A DNA stretch of 64,000 nt from positions 75,975 to 139,974 of the forward strand of contig QNGE01001310.1 in NCBI GenBank assembly GCA_008508345.1, given 5' to 3'. Each line of letters starts with the position of its first letter. Position 1 is the stretch's first letter. The notes under the pieces were generated by a model. That model saw only the letters and a list, made by a program, of their open reading frames with translations, had not been told where the DNA came from and did not search any database. Both the position numbers and the translations under genes were made by a program. This document shows positions 23,888 to 37,250 of this stretch, piece after piece. Source of the stretch: Paragonimus westermani (Eukaryota > Platyhelminthes > Trematoda > Plagiorchiida > Troglotrematidae).

Positions 23888-26800
23888 CTGAGAGAAAAGA
23901 AAGGAGATAAAAACTGAAAAGATTGTCAAGTTCAGCCCGAAGCGAAACTAAAGGTTCCTTAAAATCATACAGAGAGTCCGTATGCTGGCACTACTGGAAT
24001 GTTGCCACTGATATGAACGGTCAAAACATCGAATCTGGAATCACGTCCTATAACAACTACCAGTAGAGTTTGTTAACCAACAAAAGGCCGGATTCTAATG
24101 ACCAGAAAAATTGGTTTAAAATCACCGTTTACAAGGGTAAGTGTAATATTAAGTGCTCACGTAGGCAACAATTTCGCAACTAAAAGAAAGCAGCTTGAAA
24201 AGACAGACAAAGTAGGAGCAATTAGTATTCAAGCGTTTCGTGACTGCGGATGCCGGTAGTTAGCTCGCAGTTAATTGGAGGGTAACTTTTCTTCTACACC
24301 ACGTGATAGTACATGAAAATGTCCGCTAAGGACAATGAGAATGGATCACTGGCAAATGGTAAATCGGGCACCTGCAACCTATGGGCTTAGCGTGCACATT
24401 AGTACAGTTGGAAATGCGATTGCTGTCAGATGTAACGATGAGCAGCTAGGTTAATTATATAGAGTTAGGCATTTCAGACAATTTAAAGACAACTTAGTGC
24501 GCCCTGCGTTCTTCTCATTTCGTAGGTCAGACTGGAAGCGGCAGAAGATATTCAGTGCATAGTGCAGTTTCCAGGAGCGAACGCGCTAACAACAACAATT
24601 GGTGCCACGGAACGCCGTCAGTCTCCTTATGGGATACCAACGAACGATGTATGTGGCTGAACAGGCTGACAGGAACGATGTTATTGTGTGTTTAAACAGC
24701 AATCTGACCGTATTCCTTGATGTTATTCACTGTTTGTGTTGCTTAGGCCCATTACACTATATTAGGTATTGAGTAAAGCAAATATTCATATGCATACATG
24801 TATGCATTTGGACGAAAATGGACAGCATAGTTAACAACACAACCTGCAAGGATAATATACGCTTCTAGTGCGTGTGGTCCTGTGCGGGGTTTGGTGCACT
24901 TTTAGGCACATGCGCTGGTTGAAAAGCCACCGTAAGTGAATAGGGCAATTTGTTGTTGCTGTGATCAACTAGGTAACCAACGTTTATGTGACCTTTGATC
25001 ATTCATCCATTAACTGTTTCACACTAGGCCAAGTGTGAGACATGCTGGATGACAATACAAGGAAGTTGGCGATTGGTTGAAATATGGACTGATGAGTTGT
25101 GATTCAATGTCAAGAAATATATATACTTTCGCTCGTACAGAATGAATAAAGCGACTTGTTACTGGTTTCACGGCACACATCGTGTATGTGACCTATATTG
25201 AGTACCTGTCACTTATATGCACTTACACTTAATCACACCGTCAGGACGGCGTGGATGAAAACCGCAACCTACTTGCTTGGATACATAACGGAATACTAAG
25301 GTGATCACTAGATGAGACACAGCTCGTAGTCTGGATCGTACTAAACGAGCTGATAAGATTTATAATGAGCGTTCTTACGTTAGTAGACGTTCGTTGTAAC
25401 GTAGCATACTAAACCGCATGCGGATTGGGTGGTACTCTTGAAATACGCAAGCTTAGATCACCGGGGTTAGAACCTACATGTGTGGTCAACAGACCACAGA
25501 TATTAACAGAGCTATCCGGAGCTTGAATCAATGTTGGGACAGATCGGTCAACGTAAATGCAGTTCACCTCACAAGCATACCGTTACTGCTTCTTAAAATT
25601 AAACTTTGACAGTCTTAAGTGCACTGAAACGGTATTTCGCATGAAGAAAAAGCGATAGCATTCGGTGTGAACAAGGTTTCACTACAAAATAACTTGACAA
25701 AACAGCACACAACGAGGACGATCATTGGGTGTCTGCCGCGTAATTGTGAGGCTAACTAATGTGACAACGACTGTTCACGTCTGGACTAGGTGTGAGAAAA
25801 TTTAAACGTTGTGTTGTGTTCAGGTTCACAACCTGGTGAGCAGCACTCACAAATCGAGTCCTTCCGAAAATCGTCGAACTGCACTGATTTTTCGCCTCTC
25901 GTGAATTACCGGAGTTCAAGTGATGAGAGTTCGGTGATGAGGTAAGTCAGATGACATCTGAGGAGCTTAAAATTCGTCTTGAATAATTGGACCGCGGGTG
26001 GTGAAGAACGACATAAAAAACGAACCGAAGGAAAGAGCAACAGCACACCTCGCGTAAGAACAACAGTACCAGAAAAGGTAGTGTACACACCACCAGGCGC
26101 GAGCGTTTTCGAAGCAGCGGTACGTATAGCTTTCAAGAATTCGTCACTACTTGCTAGTCAGAAACAACGATGAACTCCATCGTTGATGAGATACCACAAA
26201 GAGCAACAAATAGGTTGTACTGGTGAGCAGGCCACCCGGGTAAATTGATAACAAGGCGGCCTTCTACGATGTAAACAGATTTTAGTTGGACAGGGCAGAG
26301 GATCGGAGTTACCGCTCGCACGACGTGTAGAAAGAGCCCGATGATCCGCAGATGATCGGATGAAGGAGGTAGCGTGGTGCACAGGGAGTGTTGCATGCAA
26401 GAAGTTGAAAAGCGCTGTTTCACGCGAAGCAGAACACTCATCCGCACATGCCGAAACTTCTCATTAAACCGCCGCCAAGTTCAGGTCGACAAAGCTTTGA
26501 AGGTGTGTAGAGCATCAAAGATAAAACTGCAGCCCGCATACGGCCTATGGTTACTGAGAAGACAAACCTAGCTATTTCTGAGCTCCGATCTAAACTCAGA
26601 CGAGAATCTAGGGTGAATATTATCCAGGTGTATGGATTGTAACAAGAGAACATATCGGCTGAAAGTATAAATGGATGAGATTATCTGCATGCGTGAAAAA
26701 GTGCACAGTGAAAAGTTGAAATCGAATTGATGAAATGATTAAATACGGTATTGAAATTTTGGGTAGAAGTGAACCCAAGCAATGAAGTTAAGATCGGAAT

Positions 26801-29800
26801 GGACTTGTAAGTGTGGGATAGTCATTTCTGGTCAACCTTATTGATCAAACCATTTGGTGACAAGGCTTCGTTCACACAATTTATGCTCTCGTGAAAAACA
26901 GTCAAACATCTCGCCAAAAAAACAGAGGGTATCAAAATTATGAGGCAGATGCACCCTGTAAATCGAACCAAACACTAAACTGTTGAGCCAAATAAGAGAA
27001 TCGGGACAATGGATAGCTAAATTCACTAACATCCACGAGCTAGATTTAGCAGAGTTATATATCAAAAGTTTAGTGACCGACGATGAGGAATGCACGTTAG
27101 TCACTCATGTACATTTGATATTCTGACGGACAAACATATATGCGTCTTTGGATACATATTTCTCGTCTCTTTTCCAGTTGTTTGGGACGAAAGGAGTCCG
27201 TTGTAGGCCAGGCGTAGCTGGGATTAAATTTTCTGCCATTTAATAGAGCAATCTGCAATGATAAGTTCATATTGGGTGTCCGTACTTAATATGGTCAGAA
27301 TAGGATGGGAAATACCAACCAACCCTGACACGGTTGTCTCAGGCCACAGTGTGTCCTGATAAGGGAGTACGTAAAATAATCCAAACAAGACGGTTAGCAC
27401 GTCGCCGCTCTAGGGGATCGGATAACCGGAGTATTGTTCACAGATGTGTTTGATGGTTCGCTAAGCTTCGTGAGCATGAAACCGAAAATTAACCCCCGGT
27501 GTGAATGAAAATACTGACTACCAGTGGGTTTTAACAACAGTACAACTCCAGTGGGAATGGATATTGCTGAGTACGAGCTAGAAGCAGACGTGGATTTTAT
27601 AAAATACAAAAAGACCAAGTCTCTGACTGAACAGTAATCGTAATGGTGTTATCCACGTATGGAGGTACGGGTTGAACGACTGGACGAGGCACAGTAAACA
27701 ATAGTTAGCTGTCAAAATTGGTTGGTCACCAGTGTTGTTACCAGTGGTTGGCAACATGGGTAACCCGGCTTTGGAAAACAACAACGCAGTCCCACATGGT
27801 GCACCAAAGGGATTTTCAAGCTTCTTGAATGAGTTTGACCGTAGGTGACTGTGAATGATCAGAGGGCAGACTCAAAAAAGCACGTTCAAAACCTACTTCA
27901 ATTCATGGACCTACTGATTGAAGTATGGGGAATTTGACCATACTACAAAGTAGAAGGATAGAAAAAAGTGGGGGCCGTTGTGAACACAAACAGATGAGCG
28001 AAGTCATAGAAAACAGTGAACGTCACAAACCGTTCTCTCGGAGTGAACACACAATGAATGGGAGGAGAGCGCCTGTTAGTGAATTATGTAGGTTTCCAAA
28101 CCGATCGGGAACATTATTAGAAATGAGCAGTAATTGTAAAGCAATAGAGTTCAGGCATATTGTCAGAATCATTTAAAAAAGAGGGATAACCTAACGGAAC
28201 AGGTAAAGTGTAACAAACAAAGTTGACCTTGAAACATTATGATCATTGGTTCTAATCCTTGGATAACTTGGAAATATATTGTTGAAAAGTGACATAGTAT
28301 ACACACAACACAATAAGACACCGTGGTTATATAGAGTGTAAACGTTCAAGTGGTGGAAATCTATTCGATTCACCGCTTATCCAAACCGCGACACAAGAGA
28401 AGATCTGACAAACGGCCAATCCAAATATCGCGTTAAAGATACAACATCAGGATTGGACGAACAGTCTCAGTGCTGTGTCTTCAGTTATTCGCCAATTTGT
28501 TTGTTCCGTATTCCACCAATTAACATACAGCTTATGACTGCATGTGCTAGTACGATCAGCTAATGAAAGATTGTGATTTCCTTAATACTGTTGTACACCA
28601 ATAAATTCGGTGTCTCAATTCATGAATAACAATTGCTTACTGCTACCAGTACCAGGTCTTCTTATTACTTGTGTGGGAGGTTTCAATTCAAGTACGATTC
28701 CTAGGGCTATTCGAAGTCCCTAATTCTGAGTATCACAGTTTATTAATCGTTTGGGGTTTCAACATTTATGTATGACAGATGACAATCATGAAGACAAGTG
28801 TGAATGAATAACATGAAGTGTGTGTGGATGTGTATATGAGCGGTTTGTCCAAGCAAACAAGACGGCAATTTGTTTCATTCACTCCACAGATGAATTAATA
28901 GTTTGCCAAACTTGCTTGTGGCTACGCAGTCACGCATGCGCACGGTTAACTTGACCATACTCCTGAAATTGGCTGGAAAACTCAATAACATGTTTATAGA
29001 AATTGGTCAAACCGGGTAGGGGTACTCACTCTTAAGTACCGCCATAAGGTAACAAACCAAAACCATTTATTGCAATCACTGGACTAGCAGGAAAACAATC
29101 AATCTCACGAAAAGTCACGCATCCACTTAGTGTCGCCATACTACTCGAACGTAAAAAGAACAGAATATAAGTTAAAAACACTCGATTGCAAACCACCATA
29201 AGAGGTCTGTGATTCGGATACTATCGGGCTACCCGAACCTAGAGAGCAGGGACGGTCTAGGTAACCGGGGCACTAGATGACAATCGTAACCAAACAAAAA
29301 ATCCAGTCCCACGTAGTTAAAGAACTTGAATTCAGATAAACCCAACCCAAAAATGCTTAGGCCCGTTAACAACGATAACAACGGAGGAATGGCAAGCACA
29401 GAAATCAATTTATTCTAACTCAAGTTTGATCAATTCTGTTTTTTCAAATTAGTCTACGAAGGAAAATCGAGTTAGCCCCGGACAAACCAAGTCTCTCGAG
29501 AGCAAAAAAGAAAGCGAGTGTTTTCCAACTGATCGAGAAGAGGAACATAGAAAAAAACAGTCAAAACTTATTAACGCGCAAGAAACGATCCGATATGATT
29601 GTGCATCCCCCACTGAATAACAATACAATTCCGGAAAGCACCTCCTAAAACCAATGAAGTGTTGATGTCAATCAGGTTATTAGTTTCGTAACCATTATTC
29701 ATATGGTAAAGAAAAGACGAATGATCGAGAAGTGGTCGGTTTCCCTTCAGAAAGTATAACCAGGAACACATATCGACAAACATGACAGAGCGAGCCGACA

Positions 29801-30840
29801 GTTGGCCGAGAAGGTAGGACGTTACAGGCTAACACTTACACAACAAACGTTGTGTACTGAAATAAGACGTGTAGGCGGAAGAATACACAAGGTATACAAA
29901 ACAAAAGTTGGCAAAACCGACGAGGATGAAAATGAGCAACACAACAGTCCATTGAGGAGAAATTAGATTCAGCAGGCTCACGTTTCGTACCAACATCCAG
30001 TTTGATAAATGTGCGTGAATTCGAACCATGGTGACGGCTCAATTATTTATCCCGGCTAAGTGACGCCATAAGAGAACCAGTCAATAAATTAAATCGACGG
30101 TCATACTGAACATCCAGATTGTAGTCTCAACTCGCACAAATGCTAAAAAAAAGGTTGTCCCACAGAAGTCCGTTTTATCCCACCCATTGCAATCATACCC
30201 ACAGTATGAATAGGTCGACTAATTAGCGGCGCATTCTGTAACGGCTTGCGAAGACACCAATAGTAAGCCATGCGTGAACTGAGTGAGCGCTGGAGGAGGA
30301 GTGTAAGAGGACGGCTCAGCCACACGTTGACCCTTTTGACTATTGATCAGCCCGCTGGCGATCCGAAGAGCACAGCCATGAACTAAAGAACAAAACGAAG
30401 ATAGTAGTCAAAAGACTCGAACTCTCATCGGATCAGACGGTCAAAACTAAGTGATGAACATTCATTGGGTTTTCTCCAAGTCTGACTAATTGGTTTATGC
30501 GTAATGCTGTGACATGCAATCAGCTAGCTACTTCAGACATGCTCTAAGTGAGCGGGATCGGTCCGGTAAAAGCTCACTTACCTGATGTTTGGGGACCACC
30601 CACTGGTAGTGGAAGACTCAGTACATAAAAATTCCTAATGAGTGGGTTCTTGTTTCATACAGAAGGTTGATTGAGTGACCCGATTAGGGAGGTTTCACTA
30701 AAGCGCATGCAGTAAGAGTGCCGCCATTACAGAGGGTTAGCCTAGTAACTCGCGCAAGTATTAAGGTAGGGCCACAACAAAACGAATAAGTGAAACCCAC
30801 GTATAGCAAGTCTCTAACAGGATTCTGTCATACTTTACAG
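23888..30840. other. No recognised gene
   Basis: Many short open frames on both strands, all below about 100 codons and without a signature. 25906-26653 has several overlapping small frames and a somewhat higher G+C content, and may be decayed mobile-element sequence. I could not identify it. Confidence 0.45.
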
Positions 30841-31064
30841 GATCTCTAACCATAGATTTTGCATATCCTAGCGCCCCTAATCCTTATGGAAGGTTAGGAC
30901 GCCGGAAAGAAGCTCTCACGTCAGTTGTACGACGCCAATGCTTGGCCAAACGTTGTCGTTATCACGAATCATGTAGTGAGGCGATGTACGAAGAATGTGA
31001 ACGGAACAACAAGCTCGATGACAAGAATTTGTGTTCGTCATGGCAGCCAAATTATAGCTCTTGA
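30841..31064 (+). CDS. Candidate terminal coding exon, cysteine-rich product, unidentified
   Basis: A TACTTTACAG acceptor-like sequence ends at 30840. From it, one frame stays open for about 74 codons to TGA at 31062-31064, without needing an ATG. The peptide starts LTIDFAYPSAPNPYGRLGRR and ends with a compact cysteine-rich part: CLAKRCRYHESC, MYEECERNN, LCSSW. The frame requires one base from a preceding exon, which I did not find. A GRLGRRK string could be a basic cleavage site of a secreted precursor, but no signal peptide is present in this exon. I do not recognise the family. It could also be a chance open frame. Confidence 0.3.
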
Positions 31065-31731
31065 ACAGTCGTCAACTAACTGCCTAGTTCGCTGAATAAT
31101 TGTCCCATCATACACGAGCAATCAGGCGTAAGTACCGATTAGTAAAAAAGGATAGTCCGACTACACGTTTCGCACAGATAAATTATAACCATATGAATCA
31201 AAGTGCAGATGCAGAGAACCCGGGATCTTCATAGAAAGGTTCACATGTCAACGGCTGTTACAGAAATGACTAAGGTCATTCTAGTCCGTTGTCTTGTTGT
31301 TGACCGCTTCAACCAGACATGCACCAGCCTATACACCAGAGATCAACAATCTATGGCCTACCAACCAAAATTAACTGGCTCGCCACCCCTAAGTGAAATG
31401 TCAGGTTCACGAATCTGCCGGTCGAAACTATTCACCCCATGGTCCCAAAGTAAAATGGTATCGATATCTGACAATACCCATATACGCGACCAGTACGTCT
31501 GATAAACAGAAAGCACAAAGATCAAACTATCTACACCCAGTTAACAGATACTCACTTAAATGACGTTCCACATCTGGCCTCCCTAAACTATCGTTTAGTC
31601 TCAACATAAGTTCGCTTGACAAGAAACAGTAAGCAGAACATCAATTGTTCACTGAGAACTGAAGTGTTACTTTAATAAAATGAACATTATTACCAGTTCC
31701 TTAATGTTTCTTTACTACTAACTTCACTTAC

Positions 31732-31751
31732 ATTATTATTATTATTATTAC
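31732..31751. repeat. ATT trinucleotide microsatellite
   Basis: Between six and seven perfect ATT units. Confidence 0.95.
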
Positions 31752-32002
31752 TGGCTGGTGAAAGATATCCCCACAGAAGAAGTGAAGACAGACGGGAGTG
31801 ATGACAGAAAATTGGATAGATAGGAGATTACTTCAAATGCCTGAAAATCGTATCTAGGATTTCGTCTCGGCGACAGTCAACCTGACGTGTATAAACGGAT
31901 GCGGCTACACTAGGCTTTCGTATTGATCCTTGTTGGATCACAGAGAACAATACACTCATACATCGTTGTCTTGCCTTTACTGTTCACGTGACGTATGTGA
32001 AT

Positions 32003-32012
32003 GGGGGGGGGG
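32003..32012. repeat. G homopolymer of 10
   Basis: A run of ten G residues, unusual for this region. It is also a place where assembly or sequencing length errors are likely. Confidence 0.9.
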
Positions 32013-32817
32013 CGGTGACACCGTAGTTGAGAAGGTAACATGATAGTAAGTTGAGAAAGTTTGTGAACGACTGTCAGATGAGTGCGGCCCACCGTCTACT
32101 TACTGAAAAAACATTTGGCTTCTGCCCAAAAGAGGGCTGCTGACCCTTCACATACTTAGATGCCTCGTCTACCTCTTCGGAACCGCAACAGGAAAGGGCA
32201 TGGTAATATGACTGAGTGGTGTGAAGTAAGGATAGGCAAAGGCATGAAGTAGTACAGGTTCCAAGAAAACTACACCCTGTAAACTTCGCCTTAACTCCGC
32301 TTTCCATCCATCCATTGTGGATGCATTTTAATATCTAAACAGAAGGCTCGTGAAACAAGCCCACCCCTTTCTTACCTTTATGTCTGGGCTAAGTGTTTGT
32401 ATAGTTGTACAGCAACACGTCAGGGTCAACCAGGTCCGCAGTGCTATCAGTGACGATGATGACAATGATGAGGTATAAAGCTCTACCGCCTTCGGTTGGG
32501 TCAATTAAGAATGGATCACGGTGATGCGGAGCAAACTGAAGCCTCATTTAAAACACCCGGGGTCGGTTGAGAGTCCACGTACGTGACTTAGACAGTATAA
32601 CAAATGCCCTCATATTTTCTGCTACCTTGGCGTGGTGGTCGGGCTTGTGTGCTGTTTGGATCCGGCAGGTTATGCTGACTGCGACTTGGGTCTTTGTAGG
32701 TTCAATCTTGTCAGACTGCCAAAGGGGAGCAGCCAGACAAAAGGCGGATGCGTTCGTTGTAAATATCCGTGTTTGTGATAGGTTAGCCTGTGCAATAATG
32801 TTGCTCACTCTGGGTGT

Positions 32818-33843
32818 GTGTTCTCTGCCGTGGATCAGCGCATGAACTCTGGAGAGGATGGCGTCGAGGTGGAGTACCGGACGGACGGGCGTCTGTTGAA
32901 TATCCGACGATTTGGCGCCTCAACCCGGCTGCAGACCTCAACCATGCGCATGCTTCTGTTCGCCGATGACAGCGCCTTGCTAGCGCACAGCGAAGAAGAG
33001 CTGCAACGTCTAGCTACAGCATTCGCTTCGGCAGCATCGAAGTTCGGGTTGGACATCAACACAGGTAAGACGTATTCGTTTTTTCAGCCTTCTCCTGGTG
33101 GAGGTGCTGCTTGTGTACCTCCACCCGAAATTCGCATCGCTGGAGACACTGTGAATGGCTGCGGGGATTTTTGCTACTTGGGTAGCAACTTGTCGACAGA
33201 TCTGTCCGTGGACCGCGAGTTGAGAGCGCGTGTGGCAAAGGCTAGCGCTGCTTTCGGACGTCTTGAAAGGCGTGTCTGGAAGAATCACAGCCTGAAGATG
33301 GCCACGAAGTTGTGTGTCTACCGCTCAATGGTGCTGTCTATCCTGCTGTACGGCAGTGAGACGTGGACACTGTATCAGCGGAACGTGAGCTATTTGAGCC
33401 GTTTCCATGTTCAGTGTCTGAGGCGCATCTTGGGTATTCGGTGGTCGGACATGATTCCGAACACTGAGGTAATGCGGCGAGCGGACATGGACGGGATGGA
33501 AGCCATGTTGATGCTGAACCAGCTCCGTTGGCTCGGTCACGTCCGTCGGATGGGCGATGACCGTATCCCGAAGCAGTTACTGTACGGACAAGTGAAGTCA
33601 GGTAAGCGAAATCTCGGTGGCCAGAAGCGGAGGTACCAGGATGTTGTACCGGTAAGTCTTTCACGTTGTAACATTGATTCTAGATGCTGGGAAGTGTTGG
33701 CGTTGAACCGGACGGCCTGGAGGAATACGGTTCGGGCGGGCGTCCGAATGTTCAGCGAGCAACTATTGCGTGGTCGCGAGCGGAAGCGTGCGGTATGCAG
33801 AGGAACCATCGGTGCCATAGGTCGCGGTGACGTGACTATATAG
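32818..33843 (+). CDS. RTE-type non-LTR retrotransposon, 3' half of the reverse transcriptase ORF (intact frame)
   Basis: This is an open frame of 341 residues ending in TAG at 33841-33843. It covers the reverse transcriptase from just before motif C to the C-terminus. Residues 20-31 are YRTDGRLLNIRR, residues 48-51 are the FADD catalytic box, then LLAHSEEELQ, INTGKT and YLGSNLS. The thumb region has SILLYGSETWTLYQ, and the C-terminal region LRRILGIRW and LRWLGHVRRMG...RIPKQLLYGQ. These strings are hallmarks of RTE-clade endonuclease-reverse transcriptase proteins common in animal genomes. The first codons are not a true start: the copy is 5'-truncated near 32815, and upstream sequence shows no RT motifs. 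Base composition is richer in G+C than the surroundings. The uninterrupted frame suggests a fairly young insertion, but without motif A and the endonuclease it could not act alone. Confidence 0.9.
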   Translation: MFSAVDQRMNSGEDGVEVEYRTDGRLLNIRRFGASTRLQTSTMRMLLFADDSALLAHSEEELQRLATAFASAASKFGLDINTGKTYSFFQPSPGGGAACVPPPEIRIAGDTVNGCGDFCYLGSNLSTDLSVDRELRARVAKASAAFGRLERRVWKNHSLKMATKLCVYRSMVLSILLYGSETWTLYQRNVSYLSRFHVQCLRRILGIRWSDMIPNTEVMRRADMDGMEAMLMLNQLRWLGHVRRMGDDRIPKQLLYGQVKSGKRNLGGQKRRYQDVVPVSLSRCNIDSRCWEVLALNRTAWRNTVRAGVRMFSEQLLRGRERKRAVCRGTIGAIGRGDVTI

Positions 33844-34525
33844 TGTTGCGGTGTGTGCGGCCGCGAACGCGCTGACCATTTGGGGTTAGTAGGTCACCAA
33901 CTTACTCATAGTACCTCGTCGGCGAAGAGGCGGCGAGTAGGTTAGGCTCAGGTAGATCATATCAGTATGTTTATTCTACTTCCGTTAATGACTACATCGG
34001 CCAACAGACTGGTCGTTGACAATTAATCCGCTGCTCTTTTCAGAAACTTGAGTGGCTGTGGTCTTCTCTCCATTCTTTTCTTCGGCTTTGTTGGTGCATT
34101 GTATGATGAATGGTCTGCCTGACTTTTCATAGTTCAGTGAGAAAGTTGCTTTTCATTCCTATCTTCTTTAGGCTGCACTAACCTGCACTCCTATACTGCA
34201 ACGCTTTTTGTATTACGCTTCATAAATCTTTCTCCTTAGTTTAGATCTCGTCATTGCAGCCTCTCTCTGTTTAGTATCCGAGAGATAAGAGTTTCCTTTC
34301 CTTATTAGCCAATCAAGTGGCTAACCAGCATTGGCCGACTGGACACAAAGGCCCCACTGGCACATCTCGCTGTCTTATTGCTTCGGGTCTACACTGGATA
34401 TGAGGTGTGTGCTGGTGGAACTGCAATTAGTGCAGTGCAAGCCAATTGCAGTGATGGATAACCGCAGGCGTCCTTTGACTTTGGTCACTGTGACAGGCTA
34501 GTTCGAATCGGATGCCGCCAACCGT
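33844..34525 (+). mobile_element. RTE-type element 3' region, copy attached to the first RT half
   Basis: This untranslated stretch follows the RT stop. From about 34016 to 34525 it is clearly similar to 37251-37752 and, more weakly, to 10786-11285. Shared landmarks are CTTTTCAGAAA near the start, a TGTATGATGAATGGT-like string about 90 bp in, CTTCGGGTCTACA-like sequence past the middle, and GTGACAGGCTAGTTCGAATC near the end. Similarity in all three copies stops just after this last string, which marks the probable 3' end of the element. Confidence 0.8.
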
Positions 34526-37250
34526 GTGTGTGCTGAAACGCTTGGGTTGTGACTACCGAGCCTGTTCTAGGTGGTTGATGTTGTTGTGTCTGTGTGCGTC
34601 ACCTGCTGCCTTGTGGTACAGGCTTTTGAGTCAAAGGCTTTGGTTGAGGATCCTCATTACTCTCCTGTCTAGGTCTGGACACCCTGACAGTATCTATAGC
34701 CCACGTATACCATGATGTCACAACGTAAACCGAATAACATACTGCATCGGTCGTCGTGCAGGATAAACCGAGTCCCCTATCTGCTGCACATGGCAAGGTG
34801 GATAGGCGAAAATATGCTACTGCGAGACACATCCTTATACTGCCCTTCTAATCTGGATCACCGAGCAGATAATGTTTACTCATTTCTCAGTACCCTGAAG
34901 ACCAAATTGAGGCAGGCACGGGGACGCAAGACGCTTTCCATTAAGGCATGGAACGTGCGCACGCTGCTGGATCGATACAGCGCCACAGGACGGATAGAAC
35001 GTCGAACCGCACTGATCGCAATGGAACGTCGATATGGAATCAACGTAGCAGCCTTGAACGAGACAAGGCTTGCAGATCAAAGTAAGTTGCGGGAAGCAGG
35101 TGCTGGGTACACCTTCTAATGGATAGGTTACCCGGCAGACGGTGCTCGGGAGCATGGTGTCTGTTTCACAGTCACTGATCACATCAATCCTTTGATTATA
35201 GGCGAACCGCACGGCATCAGCCTTTGAATCATGCCCATGCGCCTGGGACTCGGTCGACGTAAGTGTGCTACATCTGCAAGTGGTCATGGTCCAACTATGT
35301 ATCACACTGATGATACAAAGGACCAGTTCTATGATTAGATGTCCGCCACAATTCGGTCAGCGCCGATGAGTGACTGACTGTTTGTTCTGGGTGATTTGGG
35401 CGCCCGAGTTGGGCGCCACTCGGTAGCTAAGCCGGGAATCCTCGGACCCTATGGCATCAATTCGGTCAACGAGAACGGTGATCGTCTGCTCCAGCTGTGT
35501 GCTAATCACGAGTCGGCTATCACGAACATCCGATTCCAGCCGGATGCGGGCGAAATCAGGACGTGGATTCATCTACGAAGCGGTCACCACCATTGGCTTG
35601 ACTACGTGATTGTGTGGCAGTGCGACATTCGCGAAGTACGTATCACGTAGGTGATGCGCGGCGTTGAATGTAGCGCAGATCATAGGCAGGTCAGGACCAA
35701 ACTGTTTATTTATGTACACAAGTCTGCTTATTGTAGATCCTCCGGACAACGGTAAAAGTTGGATATCAAACGACTGGACAACCACGAGACGAAGACTCCC
35801 TTTCAACGTGCAGTTGTCGCTTGTCTGCACGACGCTCTTGTATCCACTACCCCTGAGGGTATGTGAAAACCACTCAAAGAACGGATTACGACAGCAACCA
35901 CCGGGACAATCGGTGTGGAGCGTCAGAAACGTCTGGACTGGTTCGAAGAAACCAACGTGACTATCTCCAGCTTGGTACGAGAGAAGAATGCGGCGTTTGT
36001 CACATCCACAATGGACCCAGCCAATGGAGCGAAGAGGGTCACGTTCCGGAGTATCCGCCGTCAATTGGCTGAGCGTCTTCGCGGAATTAAGGACAACTGT
36101 TTGAGGAAGCAGCGTGAGCGGGTACAGGGCTATGTAGGTTGTCGACAACACAAGGAGTTCTACGACTTGCTTAGGGCGAACTTCGGTCCCTGTATCCAGC
36201 ACTGGTAGACATGGACACCCGTTGTTCTTGCACCCAGCCAGAACACATCATGAAAGTGTGGCACACACATTTTGGTAGCCTATTAAATCACCCTGCTGCC
36301 ATTGATTAGATGAATGTGAGCAGCTTGCCGCAACCGGCCATCAAACCTTCAGTTGCTCTCGCCCAGGATTTGCTAAAGGTGCAGAGAGCGATGAGTCAAC
36401 CGCGCAACGGGAAGGCTGCCGGCGAGGATGGACTGCCAAGTGAGATCCTGAGGGATGGCGGACCGGCGGTGAAACGCGTCTTGCTCCAGCTGGCTCATTC
36501 CGTCTGGGGGCAGGAAGAAGTGACACAAGATTTCAACGATGCCCTGATAGTATGTTTGTTTATAGGTAGGGACAGAAAGCAATGCCTCGACAGCCATCAG
36601 AGTATTAATCTACTGAGCTGCGTGGACAGGATGCTTGCAAGAATCCTCCTGAACCGACTGAATGCAGACGTTTTGAAAGCCAATGTTCTCGAGGGGCAAT
36701 GCGTATTCTGGGCAAGTTGGGGTACGATCGACCTGGTGTTTGCTGCTCGACAGCTACACGAGAACTGCCAGGAACGCAGACAGCTCCTGTATGCCCTGTT
36801 CGTGCACTTCACCAAGGCCTTCGATTCCGTGAAGCGTGAGGTGTTGTGGACGGTGACTGGTAAATTTGGATGCCCGAGTAAGTTCGTCAATATGATTAGA
36901 CTGTTGTATGTGGGCATGAGGGCGAAGGTACAATCGTGTGGATCGACCTCTGATGAGTTTAACATTGTCACCAGCGTGGACGGACGGGCGCCTGCTGAAC
37001 ATCCGACGTTTCGGCATCCCAACCCGGTTACATACCTCGACCATGCGAATGCTTCTGCTCGTAGATGGTAGCGCATTGTTGGCACACAGTGAATAAGAAC
37101 TGCAACGTCTGATGACGTCCTTCGTATCGGCGATATCCAGGTCCGGATTGAACGTCAACACAGGTAAGACGTTTTTCTACCCACAGCCTTCTCCGGGTGG
37201 AGGTGCTGCTTTTGCACTTTGATGATTGCATAGGTCAGGACCACGGTCAT
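34526..37250 (+). pseudogene. RTE-type non-LTR retrotransposon, second copy: 5' region, endonuclease and partial reverse transcriptase, degenerate
   Basis: A probable 5' leader runs to about 34925. The endonuclease domain begins with LSIKAWNVRTLLD and VAALNETRL (about 34940-35075). It resumes after frameshifts with LFVLGDLGARVGRH, NGDRLLQLC, TWIHLRSGHHHWLDYV (about 35375-35610) and an ADH end motif near 35680. A linker (35915-36208) leads to the reverse transcriptase at 36310-37071: RNGKAAGEDGLPSEILR, NLLSCVDRMLARILLNRL, LFVHFTKAFDSVKREVLW. In motif A the expected aspartate before FTKAFD is histidine (codon 36805-36807). The GVRQGC block is missing, so NIVTS runs straight into the DGR segment in a shifted frame. 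The FADD box reads LVDG (37058-37069). Homology to the first copy stops near 37220. Multiple stops and frameshifts make this a dead copy. Confidence 0.88.

Larger units (their letters stand above)
31065..32817. other. No recognised gene upstream of the RTE cluster
   Basis: Contains an ATT microsatellite and a G run (listed separately). An open frame at 31203-31502 plus and one at 32567-32845 plus show no family match. Confidence 0.45.
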
